Assembly: GCA_014763715.1 (NCBI GenBank)
Contig: JACXUV010000014.1
Span: 26,132-90,131, forward strand
Length of the DNA: 64,000 bases
Direction of reading: 5' to 3'
From: Rhodobacterales bacterium
GTDB lineage: Bacteria; Pseudomonadota; Alphaproteobacteria; Caulobacterales; Hyphomonadaceae
A model generated the notes under the pieces. That model saw nothing but the letters and a program-made list of their open reading frames with translations. It had not been told where the DNA came from and did no database searches. Shown here in pieces: positions 26,685-36,533 of this stretch. Made by a program: the position numbers and the translations under genes. Position 1 is the first letter of the stretch, and each line of letters starts with the position of its first letter.

Positions 26685-29600
26685 CTAGAATTCCTCGTCC
26701 GGAATGGGCGGAAGTTCTGACGGGATCGGCTCATCTGACGGGCGGGCCTTTGCTTCCGGAATACGGGTATCCGACGGGTTTTCAAAGATCCGTCGGATCA
26801 CGCCCGGCGCTAGCGCCGAAAGCGGGTTCACCGACACGTTCGCCTTCTCCATCGTGCCGCGAATGGCATAGGTCAGCGAGAACACGCCTTCGCCGTCGCG
26901 CCCAACGACAAGATCTCCGATAATCGGAATTGTTCCGAGGGCGGAGTTCATACCAAAGCTCGGCACCAGCACACCATCGAACTCGATCTTCCCACTCTGC
27001 GAGTCGAAATACCCGTTCGTGGTCAGGCCAAGGGCCGGCCCCTGCGCCTTGGCGCCATTGACGACATAACGCTCGCCCGCGACGGTCAGCGGAATATCGA
27101 GCCGGGAGAACAGCACACCCTCACCGCCCAGCGTATCCGCAAGGCCGCGCAAGGAGGCAAGCGACAGGATCTGCGTCAGGAAGGGCGCGTTGCGCAGGCG
27201 TGTGTCCGTGATGGCAATGTCAAATTTCGAGGGCTTGTTGTCGTTCGCCAACGTGCCATCCATTTCCAGATTGCCGCCTTCCAGATAGTCGATCCCCAGG
27301 AAGGCGCTGGCGATGAAGCCGGCGTCGCCGCTCGCGACATGGAACGTCGCCGCTTCTCCGCCATTCGTATCGAAGCGGGCATTGAAAGAGGACCCGTTTG
27401 CCGCAAGCCCTGTTGCCTCGAACGTTTCAAGACCGACAGCTCCGGACACCATGGAGAACTTCGCCTCGGTCATGTCCAGTCCGGGCCGCAAGGTGAGCGT
27501 GTCGACATTGGCCATCACGCGCAGAGGCGTCTTGCTGCCTGTGTCGGCATCTCCGATCGCGCCGACCCCCGGCATGGCGCCTGACAGATCCAGATAGGTT
27601 CCTGTCAGGCTGAGGTTCAGCGCCCCGTCCTTGCGGGTGATCTTGCCGCCCACATCCGCCTTGTTCTTCAGATAGGCCCGGCGGAGCGTGGCTGAGATCA
27701 GCTTGGAATCGCCGCCCAGCGTGAAATCGCCATCTAGGTAGGCATCATCTGCATGGAAGACGACGGTGGCGGTGTAGCCATCTTCGAGCCCTTCATAATG
27801 CACCGAAGCCTTGGCCGGCTTGTCCCGCGCCTTCACCCAGCCGATCTCAGAAAGATCGAGGCGGGACTCGGAAAGATCGAGGGCCGTATCCGCCGTGATC
27901 TTCGATCCCTCGCCGATCTCCGCCTGCACCTCGATCGGAATTTCACCTGAAAGGTAGGCACGGCCAAGCACCCCGAACTCGTTCAGGAAATCCGGCGTCA
28001 CAATGCTGGTTGCCGAGAGCAATGAAGGCTGCCCGTCATCACTGAAGTCGTCGCGCCAGGTAAACTGGACCGGTGATGGCCCGAGATTACCGAAACCGGT
28101 AATCATCATGCCTTTCTGGTCCACGTTCACTTTCGTGGAGCCTTCGGTCAGATCGAAGCCGAGTGCGGCATCCTTGAGACCTGCGTTTTCGGCCGTCCCG
28201 ATCGCCGTGAAACGTATGTCTTCATACGGAACATCATCCAGCGCCGGACGGAACATTTCGAAGGTCATTTCCCCGTCGCCAGAAAGACGGGAAGCATCGA
28301 AATCGATTTCAAGGCGGGAGTCGACCAGCATCTGCACGATGGACGAAACGGGACCACGCCCCCGCGCGAACACGCGAAAATCTCCGCCACGATCATTGAA
28401 GGCAGGCAGGATGAAAGCGCCTTCGTCCAGATCCCATCCGCCATATTCACCAGAATCCAGCGTGACGCGGAACGAGTTACCGGTCAGGCGCCCTGTCCCG
28501 CGGCCTTTTTCGACAGGCGGGAGGTCAGACAGGAACTTCACCCAGGCATCTTCCGCCATGAAGGTGAGTTCCAGATCGGAATCACGGAGGTAACCATCCT
28601 CGCCGAAACTGTCGCGCTTCAGGTCGATATGGCCCTTGATATCCTTCAAAGCGCCTGCCTCGACATGGTCACGCGCGAAGTTACGCCCACCTGTCCCAAG
28701 TCCGACGGGCCAGAAAGCCATGACCGTCTCCTTGGTGATATTTCCTGAAGTCTCCAGTGAGAGGCTGCCGAGGATCGGTGGCTCGCCCACCTGCTTGTCC
28801 GCAGTCAGGCCCAGGCTGCCTGTCAGGTGGAATTCCGCCTCCTCCTGCCTGAATTTCAGATCAAGCCCCTCGATCTGCCGCGCACTGACAGCCAGCAGAC
28901 CTGACGCATCCAGCGCCGTCAGCTCAATGGGGGCCTGAAACACGGGCGTCAGGTCCAGAATGAGATTTTCGCTCTTCAGCTCGAACTCGTGTGCCATCTG
29001 ACCCTGAAGAACGTTCTTCAGGGTCATGCTCGCCTGACCGCTGGCCGGACCGACTTTTTCACCGGTCAGGTCGATCCGCATCGTGTCATCATTGGCCAGA
29101 TAAGTCGCCGTCACGTCGAGGCCCTCCACGTCGAGCCCCCCGGCGAAAGGCACGCGACCTTCCCCCATGTTGGAGTGAAAGGCGATCTCACTGATCCCTG
29201 TAGCGCGAGCGAAGTCGAGCGTTACATCCGCGCTGGCCGGCAGCCCTTCGAAGGCGTCCACTTCCGCACCAAAGCGCGCTGCAAGATCGGCAAGCGGCCA
29301 ATCTGCTACAGCGAATTCCGCATGCAGCCTGTCTTCCTGGCTGTACGAGCGTACGGTGGCCGCAAGCCCCCCCGGCAGGCCGGCGCCTGCGCCAGTCCCG
29401 GCGGCGCTGACCAGTATGCCATCCTCCTCTCGGGATATTCGCCCTGTTGAATCGGTAACATCCAGCACGGGCTGCTGGTTGCTGTCGCGCAGGCGGAATT
29501 CGAACCCTGTAAAGCCGAGATATTCCAGCGCATAATTCTGTTCGCCTTCCTTCAACGCTTCCAAAATGGGCGGAAGGACTTGATTGGCCCGCTGCAGCCA

Positions 29601-30101
29601 TTCCTGCGGTGTCTCCGGTAATTTGCCGGCCGGTATTTCAGGCAGCGGCTCCCCACCGATAAACCAGATCGTGGGAGACTCCTGATCGATGTTCACCCAG
29701 CCGCCTTCAAGGTCGAGACGCAGGACCTCGATCTTGCCCAGCACCAGCGAGGACCCTGACAGCACGATGTTCGCGTGATCAGCCTCGGCACTGAGGTTGC
29801 CTTTGGTATCCATCATCTGAAGGCGTGAACCGGAAATGTGCAGGCGCTTATCCTGCGCTGACCATTCCAGCTGGACCCCGCCAAGACGCACTTCGCGCCC
29901 GTCACGGGCTTCCGTCATTGCGTTTTCGAGATCGTCCTTGAACATGGACAGGTCCATCGGCCCGGAATAGAGCCGGGCGGCCAGCAGACCTGCCGCCACA
30001 AGAACAAGCAGGATCAAACCGCCGAGGATTTCGAGAAAAATCAGTGAGGCGGTCTGGCGGACCAAGGGCGCGCTCCGTACAAGTCGGATCCTGACATACA
30101 C
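26685..30101 (-). CDS. Large AsmA/YhdP-like membrane protein (DUF3971, AsmA-like C-terminus)
   Basis: At 1138 residues it has one N-terminal transmembrane helix (LIFLEILGGLILLVLVAAGL) and a very long periplasmic beta-rich region. Near the N-terminus, LEWSAQDKRLHISGSRLQMM matches the YhdP start. The C-terminal part, LRGLADTLGGEGVLFSRLDI and IPIIGDLVVGRDGEGVFSLT, is the AsmA-like core. Such bridge proteins are thought to carry phospholipid between membranes. The start codon is a GTG with no strong ribosome binding site, so the exact start is uncertain. It is convergent with tyrS, 2 bases between the ends. Confidence 0.88.
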   Translation of the reverse strand: MYVRIRLVRSAPLVRQTASLIFLEILGGLILLVLVAAGLLAARLYSGPMDLSMFKDDLENAMTEARDGREVRLGGVQLEWSAQDKRLHISGSRLQMMDTKGNLSAEADHANIVLSGSSLVLGKIEVLRLDLEGGWVNIDQESPTIWFIGGEPLPEIPAGKLPETPQEWLQRANQVLPPILEALKEGEQNYALEYLGFTGFEFRLRDSNQQPVLDVTDSTGRISREEDGILVSAAGTGAGAGLPGGLAATVRSYSQEDRLHAEFAVADWPLADLAARFGAEVDAFEGLPASADVTLDFARATGISEIAFHSNMGEGRVPFAGGLDVEGLDVTATYLANDDTMRIDLTGEKVGPASGQASMTLKNVLQGQMAHEFELKSENLILDLTPVFQAPIELTALDASGLLAVSARQIEGLDLKFRQEEAEFHLTGSLGLTADKQVGEPPILGSLSLETSGNITKETVMAFWPVGLGTGGRNFARDHVEAGALKDIKGHIDLKRDSFGEDGYLRDSDLELTFMAEDAWVKFLSDLPPVEKGRGTGRLTGNSFRVTLDSGEYGGWDLDEGAFILPAFNDRGGDFRVFARGRGPVSSIVQMLVDSRLEIDFDASRLSGDGEMTFEMFRPALDDVPYEDIRFTAIGTAENAGLKDAALGFDLTEGSTKVNVDQKGMMITGFGNLGPSPVQFTWRDDFSDDGQPSLLSATSIVTPDFLNEFGVLGRAYLSGEIPIEVQAEIGEGSKITADTALDLSESRLDLSEIGWVKARDKPAKASVHYEGLEDGYTATVVFHADDAYLDGDFTLGGDSKLISATLRRAYLKNKADVGGKITRKDGALNLSLTGTYLDLSGAMPGVGAIGDADTGSKTPLRVMANVDTLTLRPGLDMTEAKFSMVSGAVGLETFEATGLAANGSSFNARFDTNGGEAATFHVASGDAGFIASAFLGIDYLEGGNLEMDGTLANDNKPSKFDIAITDTRLRNAPFLTQILSLASLRGLADTLGGEGVLFSRLDIPLTVAGERYVVNGAKAQGPALGLTTNGYFDSQSGKIEFDGVLVPSFGMNSALGTIPIIGDLVVGRDGEGVFSLTYAIRGTMEKANVSVNPLSALAPGVIRRIFENPSDTRIPEAKARPSDEPIPSELPPIPDEEF

Positions 30102-30161
30102 GCCATTCAGCGCTGTGTCTGGTATAAGCAGTACAGCCGGGGCGCACCATAGGAGGATTAC

Positions 30162-30632
30162 ATGGCAATCGGGCTCAAAGAAGGCGCACGCGCACCGAAC
30201 TTCAGCATGGAGTCCACGCAGGGGCCGGTCAAACTCGGTGATTTCAAGGACCGCTACCTAGTCCTGTACTTCTATCCGAAGGACGACACGCCGGGGTGCA
30301 CCACCGAAGCGAAGGACTTTTCCGACCTGGCGAAGGAGTTCGAAAAGGCAGGCGCAACAATTGTCGGCGTTTCACGCGATACGATGGCCAAGCATGAAAA
30401 ATTCGCGGCCAAGCACGAGCTTGCGGTCACGCTGGCCTCCGATGAAGACGGCACAATCTGTGAAGCTTACGGCGTGTGGGTTGAGAAGAAGAACTACGGC
30501 CGCACGTATATGGGAATCGAGCGCTCAACCTTCCTGATCGGACCTGACAAAAAGGTAATCCGAATCTGGCGGAAAGTGCGTGTGAAGGGACATGCCGAAG
30601 ATGTACTCAATGTCATCAAATCGGGTGTTTGA
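30162..30632 (+). CDS. bcp: Thioredoxin-dependent peroxiredoxin (BCP family)
   Basis: This 156-residue peroxiredoxin reduces peroxides. The peroxidatic cysteine is in YPKDDTPGCTTEAKDF. The resolving cysteine five residues later in E. coli BCP is absent here (Lys or Asp in its place). Another Cys in DGTICEAYG could take that role. AGGAGG lies just before the ATG. It is divergent from the AsmA-like gene. Confidence 0.94.
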   Translation: MAIGLKEGARAPNFSMESTQGPVKLGDFKDRYLVLYFYPKDDTPGCTTEAKDFSDLAKEFEKAGATIVGVSRDTMAKHEKFAAKHELAVTLASDEDGTICEAYGVWVEKKNYGRTYMGIERSTFLIGPDKKVIRIWRKVRVKGHAEDVLNVIKSGV

Positions 30633-30828
30633 AACTTCACCTGATGCACGCAATTTTTCCATGTTTAACAAGCCTTTTACCCTCATGAGCGAAAATTTAC
30701 ACGAATTATGTGTCCGAGGGGTTTCACCACGTATCGAAATCGGTATGTATTATCTCCAAGGGTTTGGGAAACCTGCTGTAGTGACTATTGCAGCGGGGGC
30801 GTGATTTTCCGGTCTACGGGTGGCGTGA

Positions 30829-32058
30829 ATGGCGAAGTGGAGCGCGAATCTGAAGGCGGCCTTCAATAAAGCCTTCCCTGAGCGTCAAATTTACCACCGT
30901 AGTGGCGGCACTGTCCGCTACATTTCTGTGTCTCCATGGCAGCAGGCTATCTTTGCCGCCGGCATCGCTGCGCTGGCAGGCTGGACGATCTTCGCAACCG
31001 GCAGCTTTGTACTGGGTGGTGGCGGCAGCGCCCTCTCCGGCAATCCTGATGGCCGTGAACTCGCAAAGTATGAGCGCTGGGTTCAGGAGCTGCGCGCCAA
31101 GGATGCCTTGTCCCGCTCCCTGCTCGAAGAACGGACCGACGCTTTCCAAAAGGAAACCGTCGAGTGGGAAGAACGCCAGAAAGCCCTGGAAGACCTCTAC
31201 AAACAGCTCAAGGGTGAGGACGATCTCGAAACCTCTTCCCTGAAGGGTGATGGCGCCGCGCTGCTCGTGCTGGCCTCCATCGAGGAAGCCGACAGCCGCC
31301 AGTCGCGTGAGCCTGTACGCATTACCGCGCAGTTCGAAACGGCCACTTCGCGTGGCTCAGTCCGGGCGCTCAAGATGGATCAGGAACGGATCCTCGACGA
31401 AGCTGAAGAGATCGCGACAGAACGCACTGAACGCGCGCGCGGCATTCTCGCGCTGACATCCGTCGGCTCTGACCGCATTGTGGCCAGTAGCGAGACCGGC
31501 GGACCGTTCATCTCGCTTGCGAACGCCACTGCGGGGCCGGACCTCAGCAATCTTTCGCTGACTGACACGACCTTCTATTCCCGCCTGGCGCAGACACAGG
31601 CACGCGTTGCGGAAATGCTTTATTACGAGGACATCGTTTCCTCGCTGCCGCTTGGCCGCCCTGTTGGCGTGCCCTACCGGCTCACCAGTAATTACGGCGT
31701 TCGCGTCGATCCATTCAAAAAACGCCCAGGGTGGCACAACGGTATCGACATGGCGGCTTATCATGCCGCGCCGATTGTCGCTGCAGGCCCTGGCGTTGTC
31801 AGCTACGCAGGTCCCCGTTCGGGCTACGGGCGCCTTGTAGAAATCGACCATGGGCACGGCTTCAAGTCGCGCTATGGCCACCTCAGCGGAATTACAGTAA
31901 ACAAGGGTGATACCGTGGAGGTCGGCGATCTTGTGGGCAAGATGGGTACAACCGGTCGAAGCACGGGGGACCACCTTCACTTCGAAGTCTGGTTTAACGG
32001 CAAACCTTATGATCCAATAAAATTCCTGAAAGCAGGCCGTCATGTTCACGAAGAGTAA
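30829..32058 (+). CDS. M23/LytM family endopeptidase, bactofilin partner
   Basis: This 409-residue protein has a transmembrane helix at residues about 46-66 (QQAIFAAGIAALAGWTIFAT), a coiled-coil region (about 85-130) and a C-terminal M23 domain. The zinc ligands are present: GWHNGIDMAA, SRYGHLS and DHLHFEVW. M23 enzymes cleave peptidoglycan cross-links. The gene overlaps the bactofilin start by 17 bases, as in the bacA-lmdC pair described in Hyphomonas neptunium. The 197-base upstream gap shows no gene. Confidence 0.9.
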   Translation: MAKWSANLKAAFNKAFPERQIYHRSGGTVRYISVSPWQQAIFAAGIAALAGWTIFATGSFVLGGGGSALSGNPDGRELAKYERWVQELRAKDALSRSLLEERTDAFQKETVEWEERQKALEDLYKQLKGEDDLETSSLKGDGAALLVLASIEEADSRQSREPVRITAQFETATSRGSVRALKMDQERILDEAEEIATERTERARGILALTSVGSDRIVASSETGGPFISLANATAGPDLSNLSLTDTTFYSRLAQTQARVAEMLYYEDIVSSLPLGRPVGVPYRLTSNYGVRVDPFKKRPGWHNGIDMAAYHAAPIVAAGPGVVSYAGPRSGYGRLVEIDHGHGFKSRYGHLSGITVNKGDTVEVGDLVGKMGTTGRSTGDHLHFEVWFNGKPYDPIKFLKAGRHVHEE

Positions 32059-32581
32059 CAAACATAACCCAACACCGCCGGCACCTGAGCCAGCAAAGCC
32101 ACAGCCTTCCGTTGATGCCATCCGCGGCGCCGCTTCGAAGCCGGCTGCGCGTGCAGCGTCGATCATTTGCGCTGACATGAAGATCAATGGCTCGGTGACT
32201 TCCGAAGGTGCGCTGCAGATCGACGGTATCGTTGATGGTGACGTGGCCGCTACCGACATCACCATCGGCGCATCCGGCCACATCACGGGCGAAGTGAAAG
32301 CCGAAGTCGTGAAAGTGAAGGGCCGCATCAAGGGCTCCATCCGCGCTCGCAAGGTTGAGCTGGAAACCGGCGCTCATGTGAAGGGTGACATCGTTCACTC
32401 TTCCCTGCAGATCCAGTCGAACGCCGTGTTCGAAGGCCAGGTGAAGCACTCCGAAGACCCGCTAAAAGATGCGACTCCGCGTGCTGCAGCCAGCGATGCT
32501 CGCCCGGCGGCTTCTTCCTCAGCGCCGAGCGCAACACCGAACGCCACCAGCAGCTTCGGTATTTCGCCGACAGCTTCCTGA
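32042..32581 (+). CDS. bacA: Bactofilin
   Basis: Bactofilins polymerise without nucleotide and recruit cell wall enzymes to sites of shape change. This 179-residue protein has a proline-rich N-terminal tail (NPTPPAPEPAKPQPS), the central beta-helix at about 40-135 (INGSVTSEGALQIDGIVDGD, GRIKGSIRARKVELETGAHV) and an Ala/Ser-rich C-terminal tail. The ATG lies within the end of the M23 peptidase frame, implying translational coupling. A strong terminator follows. Confidence 0.95.
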   Translation: MFTKSNKHNPTPPAPEPAKPQPSVDAIRGAASKPAARAASIICADMKINGSVTSEGALQIDGIVDGDVAATDITIGASGHITGEVKAEVVKVKGRIKGSIRARKVELETGAHVKGDIVHSSLQIQSNAVFEGQVKHSEDPLKDATPRAAASDARPAASSSAPSATPNATSSFGISPTAS

Positions 32582-32603
32582 TCGTTCTTCCATCCGGAAC
32601 GAG

Positions 32604-32633
32604 ACGCCGGCATCGCAAGATGCCGGCGTTTTT
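32604..32633 (+). terminator. Rho-independent terminator after bacA
   Basis: An 11-bp perfect GC-rich stem (32604-32614 with 32619-32629) closes a GCAA tetraloop and is followed by a T run. It ends the peptidase-bactofilin transcript, 22 bases after the bacA stop. Confidence 0.92.
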
Positions 32634-32728
32634 CGTTGCCAGACAAGGCATTGACCATCCCCAAAGGCTTGCAGCGACGTCTTCACCTGATAGGGTCCGC
32701 CGCAATTGCAAATAGTGGAGTATCCAAA

Positions 32729-34255
32729 ATGCGTGCGTGCTTGATCGCCCTCGGTCTGGCTTTGTCCATGGGGCCGGCTTTTGCTGATGAGCCTGTCAAA
32801 CCCGGCACACCTGGCCCGGAAGCCAGCAAGGCTGATATCCCGGATCCGAAGGTATTTACGTCCGACCATAGCTTCAAACTGCGTGGCCAGACCATCAAGT
32901 ACAAAACTACCGCAGGTGAGACCTACCTGCGCGACGGGAAGGATGAGCCGACTGCATCTATCTTCTCCGTTGCCTATATCCGGGATGGTCTTAGCGATCC
33001 GACAACCCGGCCGGTCACCTTCATCTTCAATGGCGGACCAGGTTCTGCCTCGCTCTGGCTGCATATGGGGGCTTTCGGTCCGAAACAGGTCATCACGCCT
33101 TCGGATGCACGCGGTGTCGGCGCACCGCCCTACACGATCCAGGACAACCAGAACTCCCTGCTCGACGTGAGCGATCTGGTCTTCATTGACCCCGTCGGCA
33201 CGGGATATTCCCGTCCGTTGGGCGATACGAAGGGCAAGGAATTCTACGGCGTCAACGAAGACTCCGAGAGCATCGCAGAGTTCATTCGCGTCTGGCTGAC
33301 CGAAAACGGGCGATGGAACAGCCCGAAATTCCTGGCTGGCGAAAGCTATGGCACCACACGCGCCGCCGCACTGACCGAGAAACTGCAAGGCGGCTGGAAC
33401 GGCATTGGCCTGAATGGCGTAATCCTGATCTCCGCCATCCTCGACTTCCAGAACGCCCGCTTCGCGCCGGGCAACGACTCCGCACATATCGCCTTCTTCC
33501 CGACAGAAGCCGCCATTGCCTGGTATCATGACAAGGCCAACAAGGCGCGCTGGAACAATGACTTTGACGCCTTTGTTGCTGACGCGCGCACCTATGCCAC
33601 CGACACGCTGGCCCCGGCCCTGATCCGCGGCTCCACCCTGACGGCAGAACAGCAAAGCGCGATTGCCGCAGATATGAGCGACTATCTCGGCGTCTCCGCC
33701 AAGTGGATCGAACTGGCGAAGCTCCGGGTCGACCCAACCCGCTTCCGTAAAGAGCTTCTGCGCAATGAAGGCTACACGGTCGGCCGTTTCGACGGGCGCT
33801 ACAAAGGGATCGACAGCGAAGGCACGGCAGATACGCCGGAGAACGATCCGTCCGGCTACGGAATGGATACGGCCTATGTCGCCGCGATCAATGATTACCT
33901 GACCCGCGAGTTGAAAGTGGACTTCACCCGTCCCTACAAAGTTCTGACGGGTGAGCCGGGTTCACAATGGAACTGGAGCATGAATGAGCAGGGCTGGCCG
34001 GCTTATGTGAACGTCACGCCCTGGCTTGGCAAAGGTATGCGGGAAAACCCGGACCTGAAGGTCCTGCTCGCCTCAGGTTGGTACGATCTTGCCACCCCGT
34101 TCTTCGGTGCCGAGATGGCGATGTATCAGAACGGCGTTGTTCTGGACCGTGTCCAGTTCGACTATTATGACGCCGGGCATATGATGTACCTCAAAGAGTC
34201 CGACGGCACCAAACTGTCAAACGATGTGCGCGCCTTCATCGAGACGGGGCACTGA
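32729..34255 (+). CDS. Peptidase S10 (serine carboxypeptidase-like), exported
   Basis: This 508-residue protein has a signal peptide (MRACLIALGLALSMGPAFA). The S10 nucleophile elbow GESYGTTRAAAL and the oxyanion segment FIFNGGPGSASLWLHMGAFG are clear. The catalytic Asp is probably in ASGWYDLATPF and the His in DAGHMMYL. It removes C-terminal amino acids from peptides in the periplasm or outside the cell. GGAG is 8 bases before the ATG at 32729. S10 enzymes are common in marine alphaproteobacteria that live on peptides. Confidence 0.92.
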   Translation: MRACLIALGLALSMGPAFADEPVKPGTPGPEASKADIPDPKVFTSDHSFKLRGQTIKYKTTAGETYLRDGKDEPTASIFSVAYIRDGLSDPTTRPVTFIFNGGPGSASLWLHMGAFGPKQVITPSDARGVGAPPYTIQDNQNSLLDVSDLVFIDPVGTGYSRPLGDTKGKEFYGVNEDSESIAEFIRVWLTENGRWNSPKFLAGESYGTTRAAALTEKLQGGWNGIGLNGVILISAILDFQNARFAPGNDSAHIAFFPTEAAIAWYHDKANKARWNNDFDAFVADARTYATDTLAPALIRGSTLTAEQQSAIAADMSDYLGVSAKWIELAKLRVDPTRFRKELLRNEGYTVGRFDGRYKGIDSEGTADTPENDPSGYGMDTAYVAAINDYLTRELKVDFTRPYKVLTGEPGSQWNWSMNEQGWPAYVNVTPWLGKGMRENPDLKVLLASGWYDLATPFFGAEMAMYQNGVVLDRVQFDYYDAGHMMYLKESDGTKLSNDVRAFIETGH

Positions 34256-34264
34256 CAGCCCAGC

Positions 34265-34750
34265 TCAGGCACTTCTTCGGACGAGGGCCGTGTTCATCCG
34301 CGTGCCCTCGACCACAACCACATCACCATTATGGATGACCTCTGAGCCGTCGACCGTTTCGGCGCCCCAGACCGTATCGCCGATCTTCACGCGCCCTTGT
34401 CCGGCGACCGAGAAGTCCGACGCAGCAACGCCTCGCTGGCCGACCAGGCTGTCCATCCGCTTGTTCAGTGTGGGATGTTCCGGCGTCGTCTTGCGCATAC
34501 CGGAGAGCACCGTGCGGCCCAGTACGAACAGGGCCACGGATGCCGCACCGAAGAACAGGACCTGCCCCTGCCAGTTCGTCAGGCTGTCTGGCGCAAGCCA
34601 GGCGAAAACAGCCGTCGTCCAGGCGGCGATGGAAATCATCAGAAGATCGAACGTCCCGGTCATCATCTCGATGCCGAACAAGAGAAGGCCAAGCGCCAGC
34701 CAGTGCCAGACGGTCACGTCAGTCAGGTGAGTGAAGAGTTCTTCCAACAT
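34265..34750 (-). CDS. NfeD family membrane protein
   Basis: The protein is 161 residues from the ATG at 34750 (AGGAG upstream). It has two to three N-terminal membrane helices (VWHWLALGLLLFGIEMMTGT, LLMISIAAWTTAVFAWL, VLFFGAASVALFVLG) and a C-terminal OB-fold domain (QGRVKIGDTVWGAETVDGSE). NfeD proteins pair with SPFH proteins to organise membrane domains. The SPFH gene lies just upstream in the same direction, separated by 73 bases. Confidence 0.88.
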   Translation of the reverse strand: MLEELFTHLTDVTVWHWLALGLLLFGIEMMTGTFDLLMISIAAWTTAVFAWLAPDSLTNWQGQVLFFGAASVALFVLGRTVLSGMRKTTPEHPTLNKRMDSLVGQRGVAASDFSVAGQGRVKIGDTVWGAETVDGSEVIHNGDVVVVEGTRMNTALVRRSA

Positions 34751-34823
34751 TATGTTTCTCCTGAGAGCAGGGTCATCTTTCCGGCGCCCCGTTTGGTTGC
34801 AGGGCACCGGAAGCTGGTAAGCG

Positions 34824-35783
34824 TTACGAGCGTGTTGGTGGCACGGCGGCGCCGGATTGCGGCTTGCTGCCTCCATCCTTGACTGCCCCTGTCAGGCCCT
34901 TGATGCCTTCGATCGTTCCGATGATGCTGGAGAACTCGGCCGGGATAATGACCGTCTTCTGCTGATTGGATGTCGCCAGCTTGCCGAACGCTTCGACATA
35001 GGCCTGGCCGAGGAAGTAGTTGATCGCGTTGACGTCACCACGCGCGATGGCTTCCGACACCATGGCCGTGGCTTTTGCTTCCGCTTCAGCGGCACGCTCG
35101 CGGGCCTCGGCATCACGGAAGGCAGCTTCGCGGCGGCCTTCGGCTTCAAGGATCTGCGCCTGCTTCTGGCCCTCTGCCTTGAGAATGGCGGACTGCTTGT
35201 CACCTTCGGCCGTCAGGATCTCTGCACGCTTCAGACGCTCAGCCTTCATCTGGCGTGCCATGGCTTCCGTAATGTCGGCCGGCGGGCTGAGGTCGGCAAT
35301 CTCGATCCGGGTGACCTTCACGCCCCAAGGATTGGTCGCCGCGTCGATCACGCTCAGCAGACGTGCGTTGATATCGTCGCGGTTCGACAGGACCTCGTCG
35401 AGATCCATGGAGCCAACCACGGTACGAATGTTCGTCAGGGCGAGGTTCTGGATGGCATGGTGGAGATTGTTGACCTCATACGCAGCCGCGACCGGGTCAA
35501 TAACCTGGATGAACACGATCGCATCACAGGACACCATCGCGTTGTCCTTGGTGATGACTTCCTGTTGGGGAACGTCGAGAACGGTCTCCATCATGTTCAT
35601 CTTCCGGCCAATCCGGTCGATGAAAGGCGTGATAACGGACAAGCCTGGGGTCAGGGTCCTCGTGTAGCGCCCAAACCGCTCAACCGTAAAATTATAGCCC
35701 TGCGGTACGAATTTGAACGCCGATACCAGCCCGATGATCGCGACCACGAAGATCAGCACGATCACAGCAAAAAACGGTTCCAT
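34824..35783 (-). CDS. SPFH/band 7 (stomatin-like) membrane protein
   Basis: This 319-residue protein has an N-terminal membrane anchor (FFAVIVLIFVVAIIGLVSAF), the SPFH domain (VPQGYNFTVERFGRYTRTLT, GWVKVTRIEIAD-like segment) and an alanine/glutamate-rich coiled coil (residues about 190-255, with repeated AEG, RREAAFRDAEARERAAEAEA). It belongs to the QmcA/stomatin group. It forms an operon with the downstream nfeD. The ATG at 35783 follows GGAGAGGG. Confidence 0.92.
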   Translation of the reverse strand: MEPFFAVIVLIFVVAIIGLVSAFKFVPQGYNFTVERFGRYTRTLTPGLSVITPFIDRIGRKMNMMETVLDVPQQEVITKDNAMVSCDAIVFIQVIDPVAAAYEVNNLHHAIQNLALTNIRTVVGSMDLDEVLSNRDDINARLLSVIDAATNPWGVKVTRIEIADLSPPADITEAMARQMKAERLKRAEILTAEGDKQSAILKAEGQKQAQILEAEGRREAAFRDAEARERAAEAEAKATAMVSEAIARGDVNAINYFLGQAYVEAFGKLATSNQQKTVIIPAEFSSIIGTIEGIKGLTGAVKDGGSKPQSGAAVPPTRS

Positions 35784-35925
35784 TGAGTCCCTCTCCTTTA
35801 TTGCACACCTGAAAGGTGGGGAGGGTTTGCCGTTTTTCAATAAAAAACGAAGCAAAATCGGCGTGCCCGTCCCCAAGCACGCCGATCATCTGCTAAATTG
35901 GTTAAAAGGCGTTACGCCAATTAAA

Positions 35926-36408
35926 TCAGAGTTGTCCGAGCATGTAGTCGGCGCTGGATACCTTGAATTCGCCGCCCTGCTCGACATTGAGCTCCGAGAC
36001 GACGCCATCCTTCACGATCATGGAATAGCGTTGCGAACGCTGACCCATGCCGAAACCTGATCCGTCCATTTCCAGGCCCAGTGCTTTCGCGAAGGTACCA
36101 TTGCCATCCGCCAGCATGCGCACCTTGCCATCTGCACCGGCGCTCTTCCCCCAGGCGCCCATAACGAACACATCGTTGACCGAGGTGCAGACAACATCAT
36201 CCACGCCTTTGCCTTTCAGCTCATCCAGCTTCTCGACGAAGCCCGGCAGGTGCTTTGCGGAACAAGTCGGCGTGAAGGCCCCCGGAACGGCGAAGAGCGC
36301 GACGGTTTTGCCGCCGAAAACGTCTGCCGTTGTACGCGGCGTGGGGCCGTCTGCAGTCATTTCCATGAAAGTTGCTTCCGGAAGCTTGTCACCGACCTTG
36401 ATGCTCAT
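35926..36408 (-). CDS. Peroxiredoxin, Prx5/redoxin type
   Basis: This 160-residue peroxiredoxin starts MSIKVGDKLPEATFMEM and has the peroxidatic cysteine in GAFTPTCSAKHLPGF. A second cysteine is in DDVVCTSVNDVFVM. It reduces peroxides with a thiol donor. The ATG at 36408 has GGGAG upstream; the longer frame to 36600 is not supported. It is divergent from yqgE by 125 bases. Confidence 0.93.
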   Translation of the reverse strand: MSIKVGDKLPEATFMEMTADGPTPRTTADVFGGKTVALFAVPGAFTPTCSAKHLPGFVEKLDELKGKGVDDVVCTSVNDVFVMGAWGKSAGADGKVRMLADGNGTFAKALGLEMDGSGFGMGQRSQRYSMIVKDGVVSELNVEQGGEFKVSSADYMLGQL

Positions 36409-36533
36409 CTGCTTTTCTCCCTGCAGGTTTGACCATGGAGATAGAGTGCCCGCCGCTGTGAAGCAAGGAGTCCTCGCCCTTGCCAAACCTGCCGGGATGG
36501 CCCAGCCTTGGCTCTGAAGGAACTCCGCGCACC

